Origin: Rhodococcus sp. IITR03
GTDB lineage: Bacteria > Actinomycetota > Actinomycetes > Mycobacteriales > Mycobacteriaceae
NCBI GenBank assembly: GCA_001017865.1
Contig: LATQ01000453.1
Location: 1-9,238 of the forward strand
Direction: 5' to 3'
DNA length: 9,238 nt
Shown: one piece after another, positions 1-7,073 of the stretch
Layout of the letters: each line of letters begins with the position of its first letter
Position numbering within the stretch: position 1 is the first letter of the stretch
Notes under the pieces: generated by a model
The model's database searches: none
Seen by the model: only the letters and a program-made list of their open reading frames with translations
What the model was told of the DNA's origin: nothing
Made by a program: the position numbers and the translations under genes

Positions 1-200
1 GCCGCGTTCATGACGTCGTCGGGGATGTCGTAGCAGGGGTCGAAGGTGACCGGTGGTCGGCCGGAGTCATCGGTGATGCGCGGGGTGCGGGTGGTCGACG
101 TGGATGCTTCGTCGCTCATCACGTCGTCTGCAGCGCTCGGGCTGCACGCCGTCGCCACGACCGCGAGTGCTGCGAGCGCGACTGTTCCCCACCTACCCAT
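1..200 (-). CDS. Partial lipoprotein, DUF3558-like (N-terminal 66 residues)
   Basis: Reading the minus strand from the ATG at 200-198 gives a short basic N-terminus (MGRW), a hydrophobic Ala/Val/Leu stretch and an A-T-A-C lipobox with Cys at residue 19. A Ser/Thr/Asp-rich linker follows, then RPPVTFDPCYDIPDDVMNA. The signal peptide and lipobox predict export and lipid anchoring on the outer face of the membrane. The FDPC motif followed by a short helix is what I associate with DUF3558 lipoproteins of Mycobacteriales; this family call is from memory of the motif. A GGGGGG run about four bases upstream of the ATG can act as ribosome binding site. The gene continues beyond position 1, so its length and fold are unknown. 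It is divergent from the IclR gene and probably unrelated to the catabolic cluster. Confidence 0.62.
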   Translation of the reverse strand, partial: MGRWGTVALAALAVVATACSPSAADDVMSDEASTSTTRTPRITDDSGRPPVTFDPCYDIPDDVMNA

Positions 201-360
201 GCGACCCCCCGATCGATTCGTCGGCAGACGCTAACACAACGGATCGGTCGGGCACTCCGGCGCGCGAAGTGGTCACAAGAGCGCGTTGTTGCGCATTCCG
301 ATGAGCGCTTCCCGCTCCGCGCGCAGACAAAGTAACGGTGCCCTGCTTCACAAGATCAGT

Positions 361-389
361 TTGATTGTGACTGCAATCGCATCTACTGT
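361..389 (+). promoter_or_regulatory. Candidate sigma70-type promoter for the tandem IclR genes
   Basis: TTGATT at 361-366 and TACTGT at 384-389 are separated by exactly 17 bases and fit the -35 and -10 elements of an actinobacterial housekeeping promoter (TTGAYW / TANNNT). The expected transcription start is near 395-397, which leaves a leader of about 40 bases before the ATG at 438 and places the start inside the inverted repeat that follows. The rest of the 201-437 gap shows nothing else I can name. The divergent lipoprotein promoter must also lie in it, but I cannot point to one. Confidence 0.45.
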
Positions 390-394
390 CTGCA

Positions 395-425
395 TCGTTC
401 CGAATAGTAGAACGACGTTCCGAAC
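395..425 (+). promoter_or_regulatory. Candidate IclR-type operator
   Basis: TCGTTC (395-400) and GAACGA (410-415) form a perfect 6-base inverted repeat with a 9-base spacer. Immediately downstream, GTTCCGAAC (417-425) is a second short palindrome that repeats the CGTTCCGAA sequence of 396-404. The site overlaps the predicted transcription start and lies 13 bases before the first IclR start codon, which is the usual placement for autorepression in this family. The ten bases 394-403 also occur, inverted, in the hydrolase promoter region at 1966-1975. The binding protein is inferred, not shown. Confidence 0.45.
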
Positions 426-437
426 TGCGAGGCCGCT

Positions 438-1196
438 ATGACCCACTCCGCCGCTGTCACCACCGACGAGAACCGTCGATCCGTCTTGGGGCGCGCATTC
501 GACATTCTCGAGTGCTTCACCGACGCCGAGCCGGAGCAGACGATCGGGTCGCTGTGCGCGGCCACCGGCCTCCCGCCGGCGACCGTCCACCGCATGCTGG
601 CCAGCCTCGTGGAGTGGGGAGCCGTCGAGCGCGCGGCACGCGGCAAGTACCGGTTGGGTATGCGCCTGTGGCGTCTCGGGTGGGGTGTCCCCGGCGCGCG
701 GACCCTCAAGGACGTCGCACGCCCGCACCTGGTCGACCTGCACACCAGCACGCGGGAAGCCGTTGCCCTGGCCTCCCGCGACGGGGACAGTGTGGTGCTG
801 GCCGATGTCATCGCCGGCAGCTCCACTCGCACGGGTCGGATCCTTCCCCGGCGCCTGGACCTCGTGAACTCGGCGCCCGGATCGGTCTTCATGGCCTACA
901 TGTCCCCGGACGAAGTGTCGGAGCTGACCGCCCACACACAGCACGACCACAACGACGCCTTCCGCCTGCGGCAGGAACTGTGCGAGATCCGGCGCACCGG
1001 CGCAGCCGTCGTCCAGAGCGCCGACGGTATGTACTGGATCGCGTCGCCGGTCTTCGCGAAGCCCCGGGAGGTGCGGTCGGTCGTGTGCATCGCGGTGCAT
1101 CGTCCTCGGTTCAACATCGGTGCGCTGGTCCATGCCGTGGTCGACACGCGCGCGCCGTCAGCGACGGTCTGCTCCTTCTCTCCGTTCGGTGGCTGA
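438..1196 (+). CDS. IclR-family transcriptional regulator (first of tandem pair)
   Basis: A 252-residue protein with the two-domain IclR layout. A winged helix-turn-helix spans about residues 15-77, with TIGSLCAATGLPPATVHRML as the recognition region and GKYRLGMRLWRLG as the wing. A C-terminal effector-binding domain follows from about residue 88 (DVARPHLVDLHTSTREAVAL), including the typical RRTGAAVVQSADGMYWIASPV segment. Start: ATG 438 with GAGG at 429-432 five bases upstream. IclR proteins of catabolic clusters bind a pathway metabolite and repress or activate the neighbouring operon, so the promoter at 361-425 and the hydrolase operon are the likely targets. Oddity: the last 15 residues (RAPSATVCSFSPFGG) do not look like an IclR C-terminus, whereas the next frame reads RAVSDGLLLL, which does. 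A base may be missing near 1147-1155, with a second slip before the stop. The family call is secure; the exact C-terminus is not. Confidence 0.9.
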   Translation: MTHSAAVTTDENRRSVLGRAFDILECFTDAEPEQTIGSLCAATGLPPATVHRMLASLVEWGAVERAARGKYRLGMRLWRLGWGVPGARTLKDVARPHLVDLHTSTREAVALASRDGDSVVLADVIAGSSTRTGRILPRRLDLVNSAPGSVFMAYMSPDEVSELTAHTQHDHNDAFRLRQELCEIRRTGAAVVQSADGMYWIASPVFAKPREVRSVVCIAVHRPRFNIGALVHAVVDTRAPSATVCSFSPFGG

Positions 1197-1916
1197 GGTG
1201 TCCGTTCTCGACAAGGCCGTGCAGCTCGTCGACACCCTCGGTCGCGCTCCCGGGCCGATGCGTCTCGGGGCGCTCGCCGAGGAGATCTCCATCCCCAAGT
1301 CGTCGGCGCACCGGCTCCTCGTCGAACTCGCGCGTCACGGACTGGTCCGCAGATGCGGCGACGGCGAGTACACGATGGGGTACCGGCTGGTCGAGTGGGG
1401 GAGACTCGCCGACCGGTCCGTCGGAATCCGCGACATCGCCGCACCCGTGATGGCGACCTTGCGCGACCAGGTCCGCGAGAGCGTGCACCTCTACGTCCGC
1501 GACGGTGACTCGCGTGTCTGCGTCCATGCCGTGGAGGGCCCGCACGCGCTGCGCCCGGTGGTAGTCCTGGGCAGGGCGTTGCCATTGGGCTACGGGGCGG
1601 CGGGGAAGTTGCTCCTCGCCTATGCCGACGACGCGACCGTCCGCAGAGTGACTCAACAGTTCCCGGTGCACCGCAACAGAACTCTGCCCACGTCCGATGA
1701 TCTCGCGACGATCCGGGCAGGAGGGTGGTCCGTGTCCGTCGACGAGATGGAAGACGGACTCACCTCTCTCGCCGCGCCGATCTCCGCACCGGTGGGGGAG
1801 TACCAGCGGCGCTGGCCATCGCCGGCGCCACCACCAGGATCGCGCCGGAGAGATACGACGAGGTGCGCGGCCTCGTCGTCGATGCCTGCCGCGAGATCGC
1901 CTTGTGCGGTTCCTGA
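1189..1916 (+). CDS. IclR-family transcriptional regulator (second of tandem pair; frameshifted in this sequence)
   Basis: The product starts MAEVSVLDKAVQLVDTLG and has the IclR winged helix at about residues 4-68 (MRLGALAEEISIPKSSAHRL as the helix-turn-helix) and the effector domain after it (IRDIAAPVMATLRDQVRESV). The frame is lost at the GGGGG run at 1794-1798. Adding one G gives APVGGVPAALAIAGATTRIA and then a normal IclR C-terminus ending at the TGA 1914-1916, for about 242 residues in total. Without that base the frame runs into unrelated residues until about 2004. Start: GTG 1189 overlaps the previous stop by eight bases; GTG 1198 is an alternative just after it. Either arrangement implies translational coupling with the first IclR gene. 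It is probably a paralogue, and the two may act at the same promoters or form mixed dimers; that is inference. Confidence 0.85.
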
Positions 1917-1964
1917 ATGGTGTCGCCGGCACAGGTTTCGGCAATCTCTCGAAATGTGCCGCAT

Positions 1965-1980
1965 ATCGGAACGATCCGAT
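1965..1980 (+). promoter_or_regulatory. Palindromic operator candidate upstream of the hydrolase-oxygenase operon
   Basis: ATCGGAACGATCCGAT is a perfect inverted repeat of 6-base arms with a 4-base spacer. It lies about 90 bases before the hydrolase start, in the only non-coding stretch (1917-2068) between the IclR pair and the hydrolase. Its TCGGAACGAT half (1966-1975) is identical, in opposite orientation, to 394-403 in the IclR promoter. The location well upstream of the start codon would suit an IclR-type activator. A convincing -35/-10 pair is not visible; TTACCA at 2011-2016 is the best -10 guess and is weak. Confidence 0.42.
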
Positions 1981-2068
1981 GGAAGGGCTTCGGCAGGGAT
2001 GTGACGCTCCTTACCAAGAGCCGCGCACCTCTTCTTGCGGCACACAAGCTGAGACGAAAGGGGCAGTC

Positions 2069-2920
2069 ATGCCAGCCCACCTCTCGGAGGCCGAAACCAG
2101 CCGGTACATCGACACTCCCCACGGGAAGATCCACCTGCATCAGGCCGGTGCGGGACATCCGATCGTGATGCTGCACGGCAGCGGCCCGGGGGCCACCGGA
2201 TGGAGCAACTTCAACCCCAACATGGCGCAGCTCGCCGAGGACTTCCAGGTCATCGCGCCGGACATGCCGGGCTGGGGCAAATCCGATTCCGTCACCTACG
2301 AGGATCGCGACCACGTCACCTCCGCGATCCACCTGCTCGACGCCCTCGGAATCGAGAAGGCCGCTTTCGTCGGCAACTCGATGGGCGGCGCCACCTCGCT
2401 GAAGGTTGCTGCGCGCCATCCCGATCGCGTGTCGCACGTCGTCTCGATGGGCGCAGGTGCCCCGGGCCCGCGCATCTTCAGCCCCGGCAACGGACCCTCG
2501 GAAGGTCTCAAGGTTCTGCACCGCGGCTACCTCGATCCGTCGCCGGAGACGATGCGCGCGCTGGTCGACATCATGACCTTCGACAAGGAGTTCGCGACCG
2601 AGGAGCTCGTTCTGCAGCGCTCGGAGAACGCCCGCGCACGTCAGGACCACCTCGACAACTTCGCTGCCGGCCTGGGTCGCCCCCGCCGCGGTGAGGCGTC
2701 GATGGACGAGATCGCATCGATCAAGGCTCCCACCCTGGTCATCCACGGTCGCGACGACCGAGTGGTGCACTTCGAAGCCGGCCTCCGCCTGGTGTCGATG
2801 ATCTCCGACTCGCGTCTGCTGCTCCTCAATCGGTGCGGCCACTGGGCGCAGCTCGAGCACGCCGACGAATTCAACCGCGTTGTGCGCGATTTCATCCTCA
2901 ACACCGCCCCGAACGCCTGA
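2069..2920 (+). CDS. Alpha/beta hydrolase, meta-cleavage-product (C-C bond) hydrolase type
   Basis: This intact 283-residue protein matches the family's usual 280-290. The oxyanion loop is HGSGPGATGWSNF (residues 36-48). The nucleophile elbow is GNSMGG with Ser104, the acid is Asp230 in GRDDRVV, and the base is His258 in CGHWAQLEHADEFN. Spacing from nucleophile to acid to base agrees with the BphD triad (Ser112, Asp237, His265). Asn103, Arg184 and Trp259 fall where BphD has its other conserved active-site residues. Such enzymes hydrolyse 2-hydroxy-6-oxo-dienoates made by extradiol ring cleavage into a carboxylic acid and a hydroxypentadienoate. Start: ATG 2069 with GAAAGGGG at 2056-2063; the frame is open further upstream but overlaps the IclR gene. 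The oxygenase gene begins 16 bases after its stop, so the two are probably one operon. An ester hydrolase of the monoalkyl-phthalate type is a possible alternative, since those share similarity with this family. Confidence 0.88.
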   Translation: MPAHLSEAETSRYIDTPHGKIHLHQAGAGHPIVMLHGSGPGATGWSNFNPNMAQLAEDFQVIAPDMPGWGKSDSVTYEDRDHVTSAIHLLDALGIEKAAFVGNSMGGATSLKVAARHPDRVSHVVSMGAGAPGPRIFSPGNGPSEGLKVLHRGYLDPSPETMRALVDIMTFDKEFATEELVLQRSENARARQDHLDNFAAGLGRPRRGEASMDEIASIKAPTLVIHGRDDRVVHFEAGLRLVSMISDSRLLLLNRCGHWAQLEHADEFNRVVRDFILNTAPNA

Positions 2921-2936
2921 GACCGGAGAGACAACG

Positions 2937-4108
2937 ATGAGCGAACTGGTGCAGCGGGTCGAGGAACTCGCCGACTTCTTCGAATCCCAGGCCGAGGAAT
3001 CCGACAAGATCGGTCACCTCACCGAACCCACCCACAAGACTCTCCGTGAGGTCGGCATCGTCCGCGCCTTGCAGCCCAAGGACTTCGGCGGATCGGAACT
3101 CCACCCGCGCGAGTTCTTCGAGGCCGTGCTGGCGGTGGGAAGCCGCTACGCGTCGGCCGGATGGGTCTCGTCGGTCGTGGGCGTCCACTCCTTCGAACTG
3201 GCGCAGGGAACGCGTCAGGTCCAGGAGGAGATCTGGGGCGAGGATCCCGACACCTGGGTGGCCTCGCCGTACGCTCCCATCGGGCGGGCACGTCGCACCG
3301 AGGGTGGTTGGATCTTCTCGGGCCGCTGGCCGTTCTCGTCGGGCACCGACCTGTGCGACTGGGTCGTCCTCGGCGGCATGCTCACCGACGACGACGGCAA
3401 TGTCCGTCCGGACGGTCTGCGTCACTTCATCATTCCCCGCAAGGACTACACGATCCTCCACGACTCGTGGGACGTCGTCGGCCTCAAGGGCACGGGTAGC
3501 AAGGACGTCGTGATCGACGGCGCCTTCGTGCCCGACCACCGGATCATCGACCCGAGGATCTCGGATCCGGAGCAGCCGCAAGCCAGGCAGGCCGCGGCGA
3601 CGTGGCGCTGTACCGGATGCCGTTCCACTCGATGTTCAGCGGGGCCATCACCGCCGGCACCCTCGCTGCCGCCGAAGGCGCTCTCGCACACTGGATCAAC
3701 TACACGCGGACCCGCGTGTCGGCCCGCGGCGTCACCGCTGCGACCGACCCGCGTCAGCTGCACGCACTCGGCGAAGCGGCATCGGACCTGCAGGCCAGCC
3801 GCATGCAGTTCCTCGCCGACATCGACCGCCTGTACGAGGTGGCGCAGTCGGGCAAGCCGATCGACATCGCTCTGCGGGCCGAGGTGCGACGCAATCAGGC
3901 ACGCGTGTCCCGACGCGCGGGTGCCGCCGTGGACAAGCTCGTCTCCCACGCGGGCGGCTCCGCGATGCGCATGGACAACCCGATCCAGCGGTTCTGGCGC
4001 GACATGCACATCGCCCTCGGGCACGGCGCGAACGTCGCCGAGCCGATCTACGAGGCCGCGGGCACCGTCACCTTCGGTGGCGAACCCCCCAAGAACGTCC
4101 GGATGTGA
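2937..4108 (+). CDS. Flavin-dependent monooxygenase, oxygenase component (acyl-CoA dehydrogenase fold, HsaA-like; frameshifted in this sequence)
   Basis: The first frame (2937 to about 3577) encodes about 213 residues: a helical N-terminus (ELVQRVEELADFFESQAEES, then LREVGIVRALQPKDFGG), the GRWPFSSGTDLCDWVVLGG strand region (129-147) and WDVVGLKGTGSKDV (178-191), all typical of two-component group D monooxygenases. The second frame (about 3578 to 4108) gives the C-terminal helical domain, from ASQAGRGDVALYRMPFHSMF to the end. One base is missing in the 3570-3590 stretch, most simply from the CC at 3576-3577. Restoring it gives about 390 residues, close to HsaA at about 394. The enzyme would use reduced FMN or FAD from a separate reductase to hydroxylate a phenolic or aromatic ring; the reductase near 8654 is the obvious partner. 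Start: ATG 2937 with GGAGAG at 2925-2930. Other fold members (DszC, HpaB-like) act on different substrates, so the substrate remains open. Confidence 0.87.
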
Positions 4109-4112
4109 CGAA

Positions 4113-4141
4113 GCGGGGGGACGGTGCGCACCGTCCCCCGC
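4113..4141 (+). terminator. Hairpin terminator between convergent genes
   Basis: A perfect 24-base palindrome (4116-4139, GGGGGACGGTGC and its complement) is extended by two more pairs across a single bulged G. It starts four bases after the oxygenase stop and lies 13 bases from the IclR stop on the other strand. Neither strand has a T-run after it, which is common for high-GC actinobacterial terminators. It probably serves both convergent transcripts. Confidence 0.75.
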
Positions 4142-4153
4142 CTCGAGAAAAGT

Positions 4154-4954
4154 TCAGATCTGTGAGCTCGCGTTCCGACCGCGAGCAGCCGAGATATCCG
4201 CTGCGGCACGACGAACGAGCATCTCGGTCCGGTCCCACCGGACACCCGCGGTCGGTCCGGACACCGACACGGCCGCTTCGATCGTCCCGTGAACGATGAT
4301 CGGGGCAGCGACGCAGACGAGTTCGCGCGAGAGCTCTTGACGGTTGTAGGCGACGCCCGATTCCCTGATCCGTTTCAGCTCGGACATGAAACGACGAGTC
4401 GGTGATCGAATGCGGCGTGAAACGAGGCAGACCGGCGTCGAGCGCGGTACGGACGCCTCGGAATCGCCGAAAGCGAGAAGTGCCTTGCCGAGTGCCGTGC
4501 AGGATGCGGGATGGCGTTGGCCCGGCATCGTGAGAACCACAGGGTTGTTCGGGCCCTGGACCTTCTCGACATGCAGGATCTCGGGACCGTCGAGGACAGC
4601 GAGATGAGCCGTGAGACCGGTAGCCGTGTGGAGGTGACTGAGGAAATGACTTGCCGTGTCGCGCAGACCGTTCGGACGACACATGCTGTAACGTGCGCCG
4701 AGTTCGAAGCAGGACAGTCCGAGCCGGTATTTCGTACCGTTGCGGGCGACGAAACCGGACTGTTCGAGCTCGGCGAGCAGACGGAAGGCCGTCGACTTCG
4801 GCACATCGGCGCGACGCGCGAGTTCGCTCAGACTCATGTCGGCGCGTGCCTTGCGGAACGCGTCGAGCAACTGCAGGGCCTTCGCCACCGACGTCATCTG
4901 GCGGCCGGCCCGCTCCTCGCGGGCCCCGTTCGGGGTGTCGTCGAGAACGGTCAA
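4154..4954 (-). CDS. IclR-family transcriptional regulator (minus strand, divergent from the importer operon)
   Basis: This protein of about 266 residues has a winged helix-turn-helix (MTSVAKALQLLDAF, then MSLSELARRADVPKSTAFRL) and an IclR effector domain (GLRDTASHFLSHLHTATGLT, ESGVAYNRQELSRELVCVAA, ending DISAARGRNASSQI). Start: TTG 4954-4952 is preceded by GGAGG with five bases spacing. GTG 4966 is the longest possible start but has no ribosome site and follows a stop codon directly. Between about 4452 and 4394 the frame reads an un-IclR-like stretch (SVPRSTPVCLVSRR), while the adjacent frame reads RTALDAGLPRFTPHSITDS, which is family-like. A base is missing near 4452 and an extra T sits at 4394, so the frame recovers. 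It is divergent from the substrate-binding-protein gene, so that operon and itself are the likely targets. Confidence 0.88.
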   Translation of the reverse strand: MTVLDDTPNGAREERAGRQMTSVAKALQLLDAFRKARADMSLSELARRADVPKSTAFRLLAELEQSGFVARNGTKYRLGLSCFELGARYSMCRPNGLRDTASHFLSHLHTATGLTAHLAVLDGPEILHVEKVQGPNNPVVLTMPGQRHPASCTALGKALLAFGDSEASVPRSTPVCLVSRRIRSPTRRFMSELKRIRESGVAYNRQELSRELVCVAAPIIVHGTIEAAVSVSGPTAGVRWDRTEMLVRRAAADISAARGRNASSQI

Positions 4955-5033
4955 CGGTTCCTCCACTCAGCGATGGACACGATCGAATCGCTTGCCATGC
5001 GGTCCACGTTAAGGGGCGGCCCACCCGGATTTC

Positions 5034-5066
5034 GTGGTTGCAATCACCCAATGGAATTTCGGTTCC
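5034..5066 (+). promoter_or_regulatory. Two operator-like inverted repeats in the IclR/importer divergent region
   Basis: GTGGTTGCAATCAC (5034-5047) is a 14-base palindrome with one symmetric mismatch. GGAATTTCGGTTCC (5053-5066) has 4-base arms, and with the preceding T it resembles the TGGAA...TTCCA form of the E. coli IclR box, though the spacing differs by one. Their centres are 19 bases apart, about two helical turns. The 4967-5213 interval between the divergent IclR gene and the importer operon holds no gene and no convincing promoter elements, so these repeats are the best candidate control site in it. Confidence 0.35.
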
Positions 5067-5213
5067 CCCGCCGCCCCGGCCCTGGCAGATTCAGCAGCAT
5101 TCGTTGCGGTGCTGCCGGTGCCGACCGGGCCTGATGTCGACGAACGGACGAGCAGTCCCGCCCCCTCGACGCCCGTTCCCCACCTGTACAGCGACTTCTT
5201 CCCAAGGAGCCCC

Positions 5214-6194
5214 ATGAACATCACGAACTTCCCGCGCCCGCTCAAGGTGCTGGCCCTCGGTGCACTGGCCTCGCTCGCGCTGACTGCGTGCGGCGGATCC
5301 AGCGACGCCGACACCGCCGGCGACGGCACCGTGCGCGTCGCCGTGTTCCCGAGCTTCAACGCCCTCGGACCGCGCACCGCCGACCTCGAAGGAGTCTTCG
5401 ACAAGCACGGCCTCGACGTCGAGCTCGTCACCGTCGCGACGCCCGGCGAGGCCACCCCTCAGCTGCTCGGCGGGAAGATCGACTTCGCCCTCATGGACAT
5501 GGTCAGCCCGATCATCGCCAAGACCGAAGGCGTCGACCTCGTGATGGTCGCTCCGGGAGCCGTGGGAGCCGCCGCGAAGGACGACGGATTGACCAGCGGC
5601 CGCTTCTGGGTCCGGGCGGACAGCCCGATCCAGAGCGTCGCCGACCTCGAGAACGCCACCTTCGGCATCCCGCAGACCAAGGGCCAGCTGTGGCTCGACG
5701 TGCGTGAGGCCATCGACAATGCCGGTGGCGACTCCTCGAAGACCGAGTTCGTCGAGGTGCCCAACACCCTCGCCGCGCTCCGCTCCGGCAGCGTCGACGT
5801 CGTCACCACCGCGGAGCCCTCGGGCACCGCCACCCTCAACGATCCGGATCTGCGCGTCCTCGACCACTTCGTCAACGCCGGCGGCGACCTGTCGTACGCC
5901 TACGTCACCACCCCGCGCTACGCCGCCGAGAACGCCGAGAACGTCGAGAAGTTCCGCGACGCGGTCGTCGAGGCCAACACCATGCTCGCCGAGCAGGACG
6001 GTCTCGCCGCCGAGGTCGCCGCGACCTACATCGAGGTCGATCCCGCGATCCTGTCGCAGGCCATCTACCCGAAGTTCCCGACGACCCCGATCACCGAGGA
6101 CAACATCGACTCCACTCTCGACCGGATGGTCCGTTACGGCCTGGTCCAGGAGGCGGACGCTCCCGCTCCCGGCGACATGATCGTGGGTGGCTGA
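5214..6194 (+). CDS. ABC importer substrate-binding lipoprotein (SsuA/NMT1-like)
   Basis: This intact 326-residue protein has a short basic N-terminus and a hydrophobic stretch ending in an LTAC lipobox with Cys26, so it should be exported and anchored outside the membrane. The mature part reads as an SsuA/TauA/NMT1-type periplasmic-binding fold: VRVAVFPSFNALGP as the first strand-turn, LEGVFDKHGLDVELV, then QLLGGKIDFALMDMVSP, SVADLENATFGIPQTKG and LAALRSGSVDVVTTAEP. Family members bind sulfonates, taurine, nitrate, thiamine precursors or aromatic acids such as phthalate. The neighbouring monooxygenase and hydrolase make an aromatic acid the better guess here. Start: ATG 5214 with AAGGAG at 5204-5209. 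The frame is open upstream but lacks a signal-peptide start there. The first permease begins one base after its stop (TGACATG). Confidence 0.88.
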   Translation: MNITNFPRPLKVLALGALASLALTACGGSSDADTAGDGTVRVAVFPSFNALGPRTADLEGVFDKHGLDVELVTVATPGEATPQLLGGKIDFALMDMVSPIIAKTEGVDLVMVAPGAVGAAAKDDGLTSGRFWVRADSPIQSVADLENATFGIPQTKGQLWLDVREAIDNAGGDSSKTEFVEVPNTLAALRSGSVDVVTTAEPSGTATLNDPDLRVLDHFVNAGGDLSYAYVTTPRYAAENAENVEKFRDAVVEANTMLAEQDGLAAEVAATYIEVDPAILSQAIYPKFPTTPITEDNIDSTLDRMVRYGLVQEADAPAPGDMIVGG

Positions 6195-6195
6195 C

Positions 6196-7073
6196 ATGAG
6201 CCCACCGCCACCGCGAATGCGCCCGGGGCAACTCGGGAGGTGACCCCACCACGCCCCGCCGGTTCGATCGGACGTGCCGCAGCGCGCAAGCGCAAGACGA
6301 TGTCCGCGCGGCTCACCTCCGCTGCCGGCAAGCTCGTCGCCCTCGCGATCGTCGTCGTCGCCTGGCACGTGTTCGTCACCGGACCGGGCAAGGCCTCGGG
6401 CATCCCGACACCGCTCCAGCTGATCGAGACCGGCGCCGACCTCGTCGTCACCGGCCAGTACTGGGACGCCGTCGGCAACACCCTGCTGACCGCCCTGATC
6501 GGCTTCGGGCTCTCCGTGCTGATCGGCGTTCCGCTCGGTTTGGTCAACGGCACCTACCGCAAGGTCGAGCAGAGCACCTCGTTCGTCGTCGACTTCGGAC
6601 GCACGATCCCGGGTGTCGCGATCCTGCCGCTGGTGCTGCTGTTGTTCGGCGGCACTCGCACCATGGCCGTCGTCCTGGTGATGTTCAGCGCCGTCTGGCC
6701 GATCCTCGTCCAGTCGACCTACGCGGCGCAGCAGCTGTCGTCGCAGATGAAGCAGGTGGCTCGGGCTTTCCGCCTGTCGCCGACGAGCCGGATCCGGGAC
6801 ATCTACCTCCCGTCGTCGATGCCGTTCCTCATGACGGGCCTGCGTATCGCCGCGACCATCAGCCTTCTGATCACGATCTCCGCGGAGTTCCTCGGTGGTG
6901 CGGACGGCATCGGCCAGCGTCTCTATCAAGCGCTGACCGTCGACGACACCCAGCGGATGTTCGTCTACGTGTTCACCGCCGGTGTACTCGGTATCTGCCT
7001 GAACCGTCTTCTCGTTCTCGCGCAGAGCCGCGTGCTGTGGTGGCACCCGTCCGAAAGGGTGAACAAGCCGTGA
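6196..7073 (+). CDS. ABC importer permease 1 (SsuC-like; frameshift near its start)
   Basis: An integral membrane permease. It has a first membrane segment (LVALAIVVVAWHVFV), several more hydrophobic helices (including LLTALIGFGLSVLIGVPLGL and VAILPLVLLLFGG), and the cytoplasmic EAA loop ARAFRLSPTSRIRDIYLPSS continuing to GLRIA, which contacts the ATPase. In the sequence as given, the frame opens at GTG 6240, where GGGAGG overlaps the start. However, ATG 6196 lies one base after the previous stop, and adding one C to the CCC at 6201-6203 gives MSPTATANAPGATREVTPPR, joining the same frame. That start fits the operon's tight spacing and gives 292 residues, so I prefer it; if the base is truly absent, the protein starts at 6240 or at ATG 6301. 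It ends in GTGA, overlapping the second permease by four bases. Confidence 0.85.

Noticed and set aside
46..304. Two short plus-strand open frames
   Set aside because: They overlap the minus-strand lipoprotein, whose signal peptide and lipobox are convincing; the plus-strand products show no motif.
348..1133. A 261-codon open frame on the minus strand
   Set aside because: It is antisense to the first IclR gene, with low-complexity composition and no family features.
1917..2168. Short open frame right after the second IclR stop
   Set aside because: No ribosome site, it runs into the hydrolase gene in another frame, and it covers the palindromic operator region.
2937..4108. Sulfur-scavenging reading: oxygenase as DszC-like with a sulfonate importer
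   Set aside because: The meta-cleavage hydrolase and IclR regulators fit aromatic carbon catabolism better, and no desulfinase or desulfonating partner is present. It cannot be fully excluded.
2069..4108. Assignment as the steroid genes hsaD and hsaA
   Set aside because: The families match, but the gene order and importer do not match the cholesterol cluster as I know it, and no hsaC or kshA neighbour is visible.
4171..4178. A further copy of CGTTCCGA, the core of the proposed operator
   Set aside because: It lies inside the 3' end of the third IclR gene without inverted-repeat context, so it is probably chance. It does show that the 8-base core alone is not specific.
5094..5115. GCAGCA and TGCTGC inverted repeat with a 10-base loop
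   Set aside because: Six-base arms in a GC-rich leader are weak, and no stop-like or switch-like arrangement accompanies them.
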